Of a stretch of 64,000 bases of DNA, positions 36,060-45,832 are shown one piece after another. Within the stretch, counting starts at the first letter, position 1; each line of letters opens with the position of its first letter. The translations under genes were made by a program, and so were the position numbers. Origin of the DNA: Trichuris trichiura (lineage: Eukaryota; Nematoda; Enoplea; Trichinellida; Trichuridae); the NCBI GenBank assembly GCA_037903355.1, contig JBAJFE010000042.1, positions 1,438,001 through 1,502,000 of the forward strand, given 5' to 3'. A model generated the notes under the pieces. That model worked only from the letters and a program-made list of their open reading frames with translations, made no database searches and was not told the origin of the DNA.

Positions 36060-37438
36060 CAGTTGGCCCTCATTATCCGCGGGCTTGTTATCCGCAGATT
36101 CTATACAACGCGGTTAGTCTGGCGTGAAATAGCGACGTAATCTTTTACACGGCAGTACATGAGATAGAAGACTAGAACAGTCAGTGGTAACTGGAAGCGT
36201 TTGTAGGGAGATGCAGTCAGTGAATGAGAGGACTTAGGTACCATCAATGAGGAGATCATGGACATAATGAATATTGCCAAGGAGTTGAGAGGTGAAAGTT
36301 TCTCTGACTTGATAGAAGACCATATCAGGGAGCACATAGAAGATTGTGGAAAACTGTTCGCCAACGAGAAACTTGAGGAACTGATGCAATCACCTACGGG
36401 CAGTGACAACGACGTTATGGAAGATACAGGACCTCAAACACTCTCGGATTGGTCACTGCAAAAGCATGCCAGCATTTTCCGGCAAGCGCAAGTCCTAGAG
36501 GATATGATTGGTGACTACGATCCATCTATGAAACATGGCTTCATGGCTATACGGGGAATAACGGTTTCGTTGAAACCGCTACAAGATTTATTTTATAAAG
36601 CAAAGAAAAAGGAGAGACAGCTCCCTGTAACAATGTTTTTAAATAAAGCTCCGGCAGTTGTGAAGCCTAACATTTTAAGGTGAGAAGTGTTGCTACCAAC
36701 AAGTTTAAGAAACCGTAGGACTGGCTGGTCGCCAGAGGATCTGCGCCCATCTAAGGAAAGTGGGTGAATTGATTCCTGATGCGCCAAACATTTCTGCCCG
36801 TAGACGTTTTGTTCTATGTGGATGTGTTCCATGTGATGTTCAGTATTTCTGCTTAAGTGGGCCTGTGCATTTTATATTTTCCCAGCTCTGTACCCATTCC
36901 GCGCACCAGTACATCGCTTAGCTCATTAAAGCAAGGTGATTCCCCCTGCATTTAAAGAAAGAGCATCTTGCTTTCATCCTTTCTTGTATCTAACAGCCTG
37001 GAATCTGATGGCTAGTCCTTTTGAACAAGCATAGTCTCATTGATGTCATTATCTCATAGCTAGATTCTGTAGTACCAAGCTTTGAAGGATCACTAGTTAT
37101 AATAACTGTTCCGGAAGGAATTCAAGGGGGAAGGGCAAAATATGCGACTAGAATATACAGTAAAACCCCCGTAAGTTGACCACCCAACGGACCGGGGAAA
37201 ACTGGTCAACATAGGAGATGGTCAATATGTAGGAAGTGGGTATAATTGGCTCAGCTAACGTGCGGACAAATCAACTGGCCAAAATTCGGTCAACTTAGGG
37301 AGATGGTCACCATATAGGAGTGGTCAGCTTCGGGGTTTTACTGTAATCTATTTAAATTTTTTCATAGGGTATCCTATACAACGCGATGAAACTCTCAAAA
37401 TGTTGGACGAATCAACCGAAGATAACAAGGGCCGACTA
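36060..37438 (+). mobile_element. pogo/Tigger-type transposon, copy 2, with a nested MITE
   Basis: The left end is TA then CAGTTGGCCCTCATTATCCG. The right end on the minus strand is TA then TAGTCGGCCCTTGTTATC, so imperfect terminal inverted repeats are bounded by TA on both sides. Inside, 36258-36683 is an open frame of 141 codons encoding the transposase C-terminal tail: IMNIAKEL, HIEDCGKLFANEKLEEL, then KPLQDLFYKAKKKE and a VTMFL end. The DNA-binding and DDE domains are missing, and a TGA lies just upstream where copy 1 has TGT. A second element (37158-37343) is inserted near its 3' end: sequence on either side of it continues the alignment with copy 1 (19600-19720). Confidence 0.8.
37158..37343. 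mobile_element. Short pogo-type MITE nested in the Tigger copy
   Basis: Ends CAGTAAAACCCCCGTAAGTTG and, inverted, CAGTAAAACCCCGAAGCTGA flank a 186-bp unit bordered by TA on each side. Subterminal ACTGGTCAACATAGG-type blocks match the 980-bp relative at 3133-4112, so this is a deletion derivative. It interrupts the Tigger 3' region, making it the younger insertion. Confidence 0.8.
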
Positions 37439-37640
37439 TACTTGTATTCCCTAGTTAATGAAGGTTGACAGGACTGATGAAGTTGTTCAAAAAGTAAATG
37501 AATAAAAGGTAAAGAAGCGATTGCTATTCTTTAACATGGGAAACTGTTTTGAAAATGTGGTTTCTTGGTACGGGAGCGTATGTTTTCATAGTGCAAAAGT
37601 TTTATTACGGAATTATTCCCGTTTAATGTGTTAAATAACT

Positions 37641-37678
37641 CCGGAGCCTTCAGGTTGACCGAGACCCGTCTTCAGCGG
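37641..37678 (-). ncRNA. Hammerhead-like motif of left PLE copy
   Basis: On the minus strand: CCG, CTGAAGA, stem II GGGT/ACCT, then GAAGGCTC and CGG. The second box's final A is G here. Stem I CCG/CGG is intact. Confidence 0.5.
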
Positions 37679-37917
37679 TTGTGAGTTATGGATGTAACTT
37701 GTGCGCGTGACTTGAGTCTTCTGTCATTTTCATGGTTTAAAGCGGGTGTTTTAAAGTTCTTTGTTGGTGGTCTTCTGTTTGTATGGTATGTAATTTGTCC
37801 GTTTTTGGCATTTTTTCATGTGCGGTGATAATTTCTTCTTTCACTTGCGCCATGTGTTCTTGTATCACGCCCAATTACGGAGCAGCAGTCGTAACGCGTC
37901 ACTATATTTGTCCAAAT

Positions 37918-38590
37918 TTAACTTACATCTGCTCCTTGGTCGCGGTTGTATGTGTGGTTGTGTCTTATGTAAAGGGCTTCTTTGATTCTTCTTAATCGTA
38001 GGTTCTTTTCATAACATAAGACTTTTGGGTTGAGCGTTTGGTTACATTGTGTGGCATGTTCTGCCACAGCAGAGGCCTGTTTGGCTTTTTCCATGGTGAT
38101 TATCGGGTTTAAAATTGGTCTTCCTCTTTGTGCAGTTCCATAGCCACTGCTGAGCAGGGCCTTCGCATTGTTGTAACTTGCAAGCTTTTTTAAATGTTCA
38201 TTAAATCCACGTTCCAAGGTGTTCCCCGTTTCACCAATATAAATTCCTGAGCAAGAGCATTCGACTGCGTATACCAATCCTGTCTTCCTGTTTGTTGGGA
38301 TTTTTGTTTTGTCTGAGCGAAGAATTGATGTGAGGTTAGGGGAGCTCTTCAAGAAGACTCTGAAACCTAACGTTCTTCTAAGCCGGGTAATTTTTTTTCC
38401 TAAGCTTGCCACATAGGGAATAACTAAGCAAGGCTGGTGCAAAGCGTTTTCTGCACTAGATTCACGTTTGCGAAGCTTGTAGTTGAATACTTGGCTAATA
38501 AAAGACCTGGGATATCCGTTCTTGTAGAAAATTTTTCGAATGTGGTTGAACTCTGGTTGAAGATATTCAGGACTGCATTCAGGACGCTTC
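37918..38590 (-). pseudogene. PLE ORF 3' fragment: end of RT plus GIY-YIG endonuclease (left copy)
   Basis: The frame stays open upstream of the Met at 38442 into IRKIFYKNGYP (about 38530-38560), a piece typical of the end of the PLE reverse transcriptase. Then follow VIPYVASLGKKITRLRRTLG and the GIY-YIG core GLVYAVEC-C-GIYIGETG, with conserved catalytic-type Arg in LERGFNEH, then HATQCNQ, LRRIKEALYIR and NRDQGADVS. This order is diagnostic of Penelope-like elements. It is 5'-truncated and cannot support its own movement. The frame itself carries no stop from 38590 to about 37918. Confidence 0.8.
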
Positions 38591-38596
38591 GCACGA

Positions 38597-39220
38597 GCCC
38601 TGCTTAGTTATTCCGTATATGGCAAGCTTAGGAGAAAACATTACCCGGCTTAGAAGAACGTTAGGTTCCAGAGTCTTCTTCAAGAGCTCCCCTAACTTCA
38701 GATCAATTCTTCGCTCGGACAAAACAAAAATCCCAACAAACAAGAAGACAGGATTAGTATAGGCAGTCGAATGCCCTTGCTCAGGAATTTATATTGGCGA
38801 AACAGGGAACACCTTGGAACATGGATTTAATGAACATTTAAAAAAGCTTGCAAGTTACAACAATGCGAAGGCCCTGCTCAATAGCAGTGGCTATGGAACT
38901 ACACAAAGAGGAAGACCAATTTTAAACCTGATAATCACCATGGAAAAAGCCAAACAGTCCTCTGCTGTGGCAGAATATGCCACACAATGTAACCAAACGC
39001 TCAACCCAAAAGTCTTATGCTATGAAAAGAACCTACGATTAAGAAGAATCAAAGAAGCCCTTTACATAAGACACAACCACACATACAATCGCGACCAAGG
39101 AGCAGATGTAAGTGAAATTTGGACAAATATCGTGACGCGTTACTACTGCTGCTCAATAATTGGACGTGATACAAGAACACATGGAGCAAGTGAAAGAAGA
39201 AATAATCACCGCACATGAAA
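38597..39220 (+). pseudogene. PLE GIY-YIG endonuclease fragment, broken (right copy)
   Basis: It starts at APCLVIPYMASLG, shorter at the 5' side than its partner. A TAG interrupts the frame at about 38757-38759, where the left copy reads GLVYAVEC. After it, CSGIYIGETGNTLEHGFNEH shows the GIY-YIG arginine changed to histidine. The remainder (38814-39218) stays open through IRHNHTYNRDQGADVS and runs on past the point where the left copy's frame begins to differ. Inactive. Confidence 0.8.
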
Positions 39221-39355
39221 AAATGCCAAAAACGGACAAATTACATACCATACAAACAGAAGACCACCAACAAAGAACTTTAAAACACCCGCTTTAAACC
39301 ATGAAAATGACAGAAGACTCAAGTCACGCACACAAGTTACATCCATAACTCACAA

Positions 39356-39394
39356 CCGCTGAAGACGGGTCTCGGTCGACCTGAAAGCTCTGGA
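39356..39394 (+). ncRNA. Hammerhead-like motif of right PLE copy
   Basis: CCG, CTGAAGA (39359-39365), an extra C, stem II GGGT/ACCT, GAAAGCTC (39383-39390), then TGG. Both boxes are intact, and stem I pairs with one G-U. It lies about 50 bp before the element's outer end. Confidence 0.55.
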
Positions 39395-39458
39395 GTTATT
39401 TAACACATTAAACGGGAATAATTTCGTAATAAAACTTTTGCACTAGGGAAACTGTTTT

Positions 39459-40320
39459 AAGCAAACTTGGCCTCCAGAAAACAGCCCGCTAAGCCTTACT
39501 GGCAGGCACTGCAACGCAGGGAAACATGCGCAGCAAAAATGCATACTAGAAATAGCGATGACGTGAGTGACAAAAATGTGTTTTTACTTGAAATGTCAAA
39601 CCTGTGAATCAGAAGATCAACTATGTAAAAACAATTTATGTAAAGTGTATTTCCGCCATTATAATTGGTAAGCTACTAATTCCAGTGGAAAGCTGAAACA
39701 GCGGAAAAATGGCAGGTGGTGAGAGTCGCAAGATCCTATGGCTTGACCTTGAAGAGACAGTATTGTCTGATCTGCATTTCTACCTCTTTGAAAGTTGACT
39801 GCCGCACATTTTTAGCTGCTGCAACTGATGTGGAAGCCAACTCTCCAAGAGACTTATTACCTGCTGCGACTTTGTTTTGCTTATGAAAATGAAGAAATAA
39901 TTTGAAAAAGAGCTTCGATGTTACTGATATATGTCAGAACTGTGGAAACTTGCTACCAGCGCTGTTCATTCATTTGTTAGCAGCAGGGCGAGACAGTTGG
40001 AGAACTCGTGCAAAAGGGCACTGGCCAGCTGCTGCATGAAGACAAGAAACGGCGCAAACTGTAAAAGCCTGATATTATTCCGCCGTATTTCATTATAAAA
40101 ATGAAGAAACACCCACACTATTCATTCGTAAGGCGAAAATGGGGACAGACTCACCTTATTTGTAAAAAGCAAACGCTCATAAAACAAGAGTTCAAGAAGC
40201 GGAGAATACTCACATGTTCCTACAAAATAATGCTTACCAAGTATCTGCTATACATCCAGTAAGTATTCCTGCTTACAGTTATACCCACTACAGACTTTAT
40301 ATTTGTGCCAAGAGGCCTTA
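39459..40320. other. Intergenic, no gene recognised
   Basis: No open frame with recognisable content and no repeat boundary seen. Confidence 0.4.
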
Positions 40321-40330
40321 TGCTTTTTAT

Positions 40331-40450
40331 TCTAAAATTTTCGCGGGATTTTCTGAACCCGTTCTTCAATGAACGTTTTTTCTTTCTTCGTAACAGGTTT
40401 TTTAATTTTTACTCTAAGATTTTTCAGGATTTTCTTAAACTTAAGTCTAG
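40331..40450 (-). repeat. Element fragment with eroded hammerhead-like core
   Basis: On the minus strand: CATTGAAGAACGGG, a loop, CCCGCGAAAATTTTAGAAT. The first box reads TTGAAGA (40363-40369) and the second GAAAA. Adjacent sequence TTCTTTCTTCGTAAC-GG and TTTTTAATTTTTA-TCTAA recurs at 51075-51118, so both loci contain the same element family. Confidence 0.4.
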
Positions 40451-40469
40451 TCTTAAGTCTAAAAAAAAG

Positions 40470-41200
40470 AAAGAGGTCTTATGAATCATAAATATCCTAC
40501 CTAGAAGTAATGAATACCACTTGTCTATGATGTATGACATAAACATACCCTGTAAAAAACTATATACATGACAGATGCACGTGTGTTTCGAGACCACGGA
40601 TATTACAAATATCCTATTTATAAACAACGTATGCCATAGGTACCGTGAACATTTGTTGTACACAAATATATGCAGCGCAGGCGGTACTCCCATGCTGTAG
40701 GGGCTATAGGTACCATAAATAGGTTGTTTATGGGCAATGTAAGCCACAAAATGCCACAGATTTTATAAAAATTCTATGCATGCACCATATATACCATAGA
40801 TACAGTGTGTATGCAACAGAGGTCCCAGGCATCACAGGTCTCTTAATTATGATCAATGTATACTGCGTGTAACGTGTAGGATAAATGTCCCCTGTTTCAA
40901 TCATTTCTTCTTACGGAATTTGTCCCATTAGAAGTACAAACATTTTAATGAGATTCTGTAGCTTTCAGGCAGCGCGTGAGCCGTTCTCAACGGTATTCAA
41001 ATGCTCCCTGTACACAATTGCATATAACACGTGTACTACACGTATGTTATAGAAACTCTAGAGAGCAGAAAATATTGTGGGTGCAAGCAGCATTCATAGT
41101 ATGCATGCGCTATGTACAACGCATACTTGCTGGGTCTATGGTTACTGTACTTACGCCATATGTATCCCGTATGCTGGATTTACACAAGGAGATGGTATAA
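40470..41200. repeat. Degenerate satellite-like repeats
   Basis: The stretch is built from variants of short blocks: ATGCCATAGGTACCGTGAAC, TATAGGTACCATAAATAGG, CATATATACCATAGATAC and ACGTGTA-type strings. It resembles the array at 33980-34460 in composition (CATATG, GCATGC, TATAC). A hammerhead-like remnant lies within it on the minus strand at 40958-40994 (TTGAGAA box, then GAAAGCTA). No coding content. Confidence 0.4.
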
Positions 41201-43816
41201 GTTCGTCTAATTGTGGCAACAAGACAAGTTGCTTCTAGGCAGATTTAGGTTGTTCAGGTCATTTAAGTCAAATTGCTTAGATGAAGTTACAGTGCTCCTG
41301 CCTGTGCAAAATGTTCTTTGAACCTGGGCGGAAAAGCAACGTGCTCCTAGTAGCGCTGCAAAATGCATTTCATTCTGTACGGAGCATTGACGAGGACCTT
41401 CATGTTATCATTCTTAATGAAAAATTATCAAATTGAAAAGGTTCTGATGCAAAGTGAAGTTCAGCGTTCTCTTTAGATTCTCTACAGTCTCTTCTGTAGT
41501 TCTGCAATCAGACAGAGCTAATTACATGCGCTGTTCTTTCAGGCCTACTGTTAACAACATATCAAACAAATTCAGCTACAAAGATGTGAAAGAACGAGTG
41601 GGAAAGGCACGATAAAAGAGCTCAGGAGCACCATAAATAACCGACTTTCAGATGGTAATGCAAGCGTGACCAAATAACGTATAACAGTCAAATATTCCAG
41701 TCATTGTTCTCATGATTTACCAAAGATATTAAGTTGCGAGAGCCTATTTCACGTACATGAAATAAAAGAGGTCGTTTAGGTTTAGTTAGCAGCGATAAAA
41801 GCGTGAAAGTGGGCGAATGTAGACCTGTGTAATTAAAAGACGCGGTTGTTGCATGTTCATTTACCATTACCTGCACATACTTTATCTGTAGCGTCACTCT
41901 ACTTTCGCCTATCTTACAGCATATGCTAGGAAATAATTTCTGTCTGTGTTTATTTCCTACTGCAACATCGACACGATTCGATGAGATCATTATCTTCCGG
42001 CATTCTACAGTCAGTAGTGCATTGCCCGCGCTAGTCTCTGCGCAACAACTGTATGTATATGTTCACGCTTACGTGAGTGAACAAAAGAAGACGTAAAAAT
42101 GAATGCAGCTAGGAATAGTGCAGACAATTCGACGCTGTACTGTAGATCGGCTGAACGTGATCTTTGCGTCGAATTAAGCCAGAGTTGTGGTAGGAGGTAA
42201 AAGGGTCTAAACTTCCAAAAGAGCAGCTCATTACTAAGAATTTGCTACAACGAAAAAACCTGTTGGGACAAATGAGTCAAGGCTTTTCTGCTACGCTAAT
42301 TATTGCAGATAACGTAGACAGTTGTGTTCGGCCATTCCTTTATGAAAGGCTTGTATCAAAATTCTGATGTACTCTGATAGCAAAATGGTTTATGCTTTAG
42401 AAAACCGGATTTGAGAAGAAACCCATTAACCCTTTTCAGATAATAGCACTAGCTGATTATGCGCAGAATATACAAAGTAACCTGAAAATTATGAATTCTG
42501 TATGAACTCGCATCTTTCTTAGAAAGAGATTTATTTTCAATTCAACTTTGCATTGGTAAAAGTAATGTTTACTATGCTTGATGAGGTCAACAGGGGTAAG
42601 TTTTGGCGTTTGTAATTATTGTTGTTAGAATATTCCCATATTCCAACGTGGATTGGGCACTGAATATCTTCCGTCAGTTTTTATTTTCGTTTGGTGCTTT
42701 TTTCACAATTTAAGCTCGTACGATGTGCATAAGCGTCTGTAATTAAACGAGCAAATGCCCTACTATTTAGTCAGCGAATAAAATAGCCATTTGGAAAAGG
42801 CGCAAAATGCCTCCTTACCGAGATTAACGCTACGTTCAGTATTCCTAGGAACTGTTCGTCCTTTCGCTGTTAAGGCATTTACTTGGTTCATTACGATGGT
42901 CACGTACATCTAATGGCATAACTAAGATAAGACTTCAAGCTTTCTTGGGAGGGCGCGAGCTGAAAATCGTATTTTACATTAGGTGGTGACTTGTGAAAAG
43001 AAGATTACAGGAAGCGTGTATGGCTTATACCGTTAACACTAATGCTTTCTGTTAATGTTTAGTTTGGCTCTGTGGCATCGGCGAATGCAGAGTATGGTCG
43101 ATTGGGATTCCTAAGTCGTCATCTTTCTAACGTGCCATACCAAATACTTGAGCAGATTATCATGTTTGCATATGTTTTGGTGTTTCCAAGTGCTTACGCA
43201 TACAAAACAATTACGTGGCATATTTTGCTTTACTTTGTGCCATTCTTAGATCAAGGATCTTCAATTTTGAGCAGCATTGAACTCTATATTTGTTTCGAGC
43301 AACTGTTTTCATCCTAGTTTGCAGTGCTATTTAGTTGAGAATAATTGCCGTTTGATGGTTTCGTTTCCATTATTTGACGAGCAGTTCATTATATAGTTTG
43401 CTGAGTGTTAATTGTTCTTTCGCCCGGTTCAACCAAGTGCTGTTACATGTTTTGGCTTTCGCTATAGCTACTTCAGTACATGGTTTAAAATGAGACCTTT
43501 TGTTCAGTTTAAACATTACCATTAAGTATAGCATACCAAAAACGTTATCCAGCCGGCAGTGCCTACTTTTGTTTGCTTTGGAATAATGTACTTGCGAATA
43601 GCATGATTCGTTCCTTTGAATCTCGTGAGGATGACGGACCGAATGCACATAGCGCAATTAATAACCAAATCTTGCAAATCTTCCTAATCGTTGTTAATCT
43701 TTTTTTATAGACATTATATTGAAATACACCGAGTAATCCTTCGGTCGTTGGCGGAAATGTTGGCGTTTGATTGTTGAAGAACTTGATATTTTACGCATGA
43801 GTAAATTATACGCAGT
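41200..43816. other. Intergenic region upstream of the SENP8-like gene
   Basis: No gene was recognised. A plus-strand open frame at 43072-43317 has no known motif. A T-run followed by AG (TTTTTTTATAG ending 43710) and another AG directly before the start codon could be splice or trans-splice acceptors for the downstream gene. Confidence 0.4.
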
Positions 43817-44494
43817 ATGAGTGAAATTGTTCTTACGTTCCATGACGTTGTCTTGCGGCAGTGGGACATTGCTCTGCTTAAGCCGAATAAATGGTTAAAT
43901 GACAACATTTTGGCCTTCTTTATGGAATACTTCGCGGAAGAAATGTTTGCCGAACAGAAGCAAAGAATAGCATTTGTCGACCCTTCTTTAGCTCACCTAC
44001 TTAAAATGGCTGATAAACGAGACCTGAGAACATTCCCTCAGCTGTTAGGGTGGAACGAAAAGGAGTTATTAATAATTCCTGTTAACGATTGCATGTCGGC
44101 TGAAGGTGGCGGAGGGCACTGGAGCCTACTGGTTTACCGAAGGTCAGAGAAGAAATTTGAATGTTATGATTCAATGCCCATGAACAGATTAGTGGGCAAA
44201 AGCATAAATTTGTTGACTAGGAAGCTTACGTCGATCTTGGAAGAAAATGTGAGCGAAGACAGTGAAGACCCGATTCTCGACGTACTCACTTGTGCTCAAC
44301 AGACCAATTCAAGCGACTGCGGGGTTTATGTGGTCATTTTTGCTCAGCTAGTTGCCAAAGACTTTTGCCACCGAAATCCACAGTTTTACAACGACCTCCT
44401 GTCGCTTGACCAGAATGATATTGAACAAATGAGAGTTCAAATGTTAGACATTATTGCTTCGTTGAAAGAAAAAATGAATGCCAGTAAAAGTTAG
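43817..44494 (+). CDS. SENP8/DEN1-type NEDD8-specific cysteine protease
   Basis: A single-exon gene of 225 aa, close to the usual length of SENP8 (about 210-220 aa), belonging to the C48 (Ulp1) peptidase family. The family processes the NEDD8 precursor and removes NEDD8 from substrates. The catalytic His is in GGGGHWSLLVY (H101), Asp in FECYDS (D118), and Cys in QQTNSSDCGVYV (C168), with the oxyanion-hole Gln just before it (Q161/Q162). The N-terminal WLNDN...FFMEYFAE block (26-40) matches the family's substrate-groove start. All key residues are present, so it should be active. The chosen Met immediately precedes conserved sequence. An in-frame TAG ends the protein; no convincing poly(A) signal lies close. 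It is convergent with the PEBP gene on the other strand. Confidence 0.93.
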   Translation: MSEIVLTFHDVVLRQWDIALLKPNKWLNDNILAFFMEYFAEEMFAEQKQRIAFVDPSLAHLLKMADKRDLRTFPQLLGWNEKELLIIPVNDCMSAEGGGGHWSLLVYRRSEKKFECYDSMPMNRLVGKSINLLTRKLTSILEENVSEDSEDPILDVLTCAQQTNSSDCGVYVVIFAQLVAKDFCHRNPQFYNDLLSLDQNDIEQMRVQMLDIIASLKEKMNASKS

Positions 44495-45595
44495 TGAGTA
44501 TCGTCTATCAGAGATTTGAACTATATTCAGATGTAAGTTTTAGCTTTTAAGGACAATCGAAAGGAACATTCAGAGCCCTATCTTCCTTTCAAGACGCAGT
44601 TGTAAAGCAGAACTTTACTTCAACTCAGAATGTGCTTGCAAGCTGTTTAATCTATCCTACTATTAGTACCTGCTCGTACGTAGTTATAAATTTTAGGTGT
44701 TTTCGAGTGCCCCATTTGCATAATTTTCCTTCAGCGTTATATAGCGAGGCAATCCCTTATCTGAAATTTCGGAATCCAAAGCGTTCTAAAAACCAAAACC
44801 TTTCTGAAAATCAATATGACGTCACAGGTGAAACTTTGGCTCACTGTTTCATGTGCCGGTTCTGTAGGAAACTGGCACTGCACTCTGATCAGTGTGATGC
44901 TCAAGTAAGAAGCTAGAACTGAAATGAAACATGTTTACCGATAGCACAGGAAGTTCAGCTGTTGGAAACAATAGACAAGTATACACTTTGGCACCTATAG
45001 GTAAGCTTGCGTAGGTGGAATCGGCAACAGATGATCTGGACAAACGGGAATTTTTGAGCTAAAACTGATAAAGAACAATTTACAAACATGAATTAGTGGA
45101 TCTCTCAAGCTAATCGTAAGCAACTCCATATGATGGCGTAGATGTCACGAGAAAACCAGAGCGCTACCACAATGAGCCGGTCTCTGACTATTGTGAACGT
45201 TCTACTAGCTGGTTACGCAAATCCTCGTTGTTACAATGGGATGAATGTTTTCCAGCTCATTATTATGCCAGCAAGAAATCTTTTTTTGATAATCATAGCT
45301 GCATGCGTTTGTCAACCACTAGAGGAGCGATGAGAGAAATCTTTGGGAGTCACCAATGGAAGCCGTAGGGCAATAGAGACACTTGAAGGGTGCGGCTGGA
45401 GGACAGAAGGGGCGCTATGCATTAAGAAGGTATGAACGTAATTCTCTTCTGCTTTCTAGTGGGAAAAACAACCGGAATGAGAAAGCTCGAGCATACAAAG
45501 TGGTAGGAAAAGAAGGATGATGGGAAGGTTCTCCAAGAAGTATCGGCAGAGCAATGGCTGGTTAAGCAAGCTTGATCTACAAAATAAAAAAGTAT
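44495..45595. other. Intergenic between SENP8-like and PEBP genes
   Basis: Holds the 3' flank of two convergent genes. The short open frames at 44632-44916 and 45142-45333 have no recognisable features. Confidence 0.4.
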
Positions 45596-45599
45596 AATT

Positions 45600-45678
<79 letters not shown>

Positions 45679-45685
45679 TAATAAT
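45600..45685. repeat. (AAT)n microsatellite
   Basis: About 85 bp of nearly uninterrupted TAA/AAT trinucleotide repeat with one C interruption near the 3' side. It lies about 150 bp downstream of the PEBP stop codon. It yields a meaningless poly-Tyr frame on the minus strand. Confidence 0.97.
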
Positions 45686-45749
45686 AAGACTTTGAAAATG
45701 GCCACTTCGTAATAGGCGGTCCTGAAATTATGGTAGAAGATAGTAGCAC

Positions 45750-45755
45750 TTTATT
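45750..45755 (-). terminator. Poly(A) signal of the PEBP gene
   Basis: AATAAA on the minus strand, 78 nt past the PEBP stop codon, a normal distance for 3' end formation. Context CCAATAAAGTG. Confidence 0.6.
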
Positions 45756-45832
45756 GGTACAATCATATGTACAGGTAAACAAGCAGTTAACAAGCAGATT
45801 CTACCGCAGCTGACAAGGAAGGTCCACTCTGT

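Larger units (their letters stand above)
37551..39445. mobile_element. Head-to-head pair of 5'-truncated Penelope-like elements with target duplication
   Basis: The left copy runs on the minus strand (about 38596 down to 37551) and the right copy on the plus strand (about 38597 to 39445). Their 5' truncations meet in the middle and their 3' ends face outward. The flanks carry the 13-bp direct repeat GGGAAACTGTTTT at 37538-37550 and 39446-39458, a perfect target-site duplication, so the pair integrated as one unit. Each copy ends in a hammerhead-like core followed by TTTAA(T/C)(A/G)CATTAAACGGGAAT-type sequence. The left copy has extra terminal sequence (TTGGTACGGGAGCGTATG), as in the 7.4-kb element. 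Both encode the PLE GIY-YIG endonuclease region; no full reverse transcriptase is present. Confidence 0.85.

Noticed and set aside
37551..39445. CRISPR array, prophage or bacterial mobile element as explanation of repeats
   Set aside because: Repeats are inverted, not regularly spaced direct repeats; introns, a eukaryotic tRNA and PLE coding sequence show an animal genome.
45456..45782. Minus-strand frame with a long poly-Tyr run
   Set aside because: Translation of the (AAT)n microsatellite.
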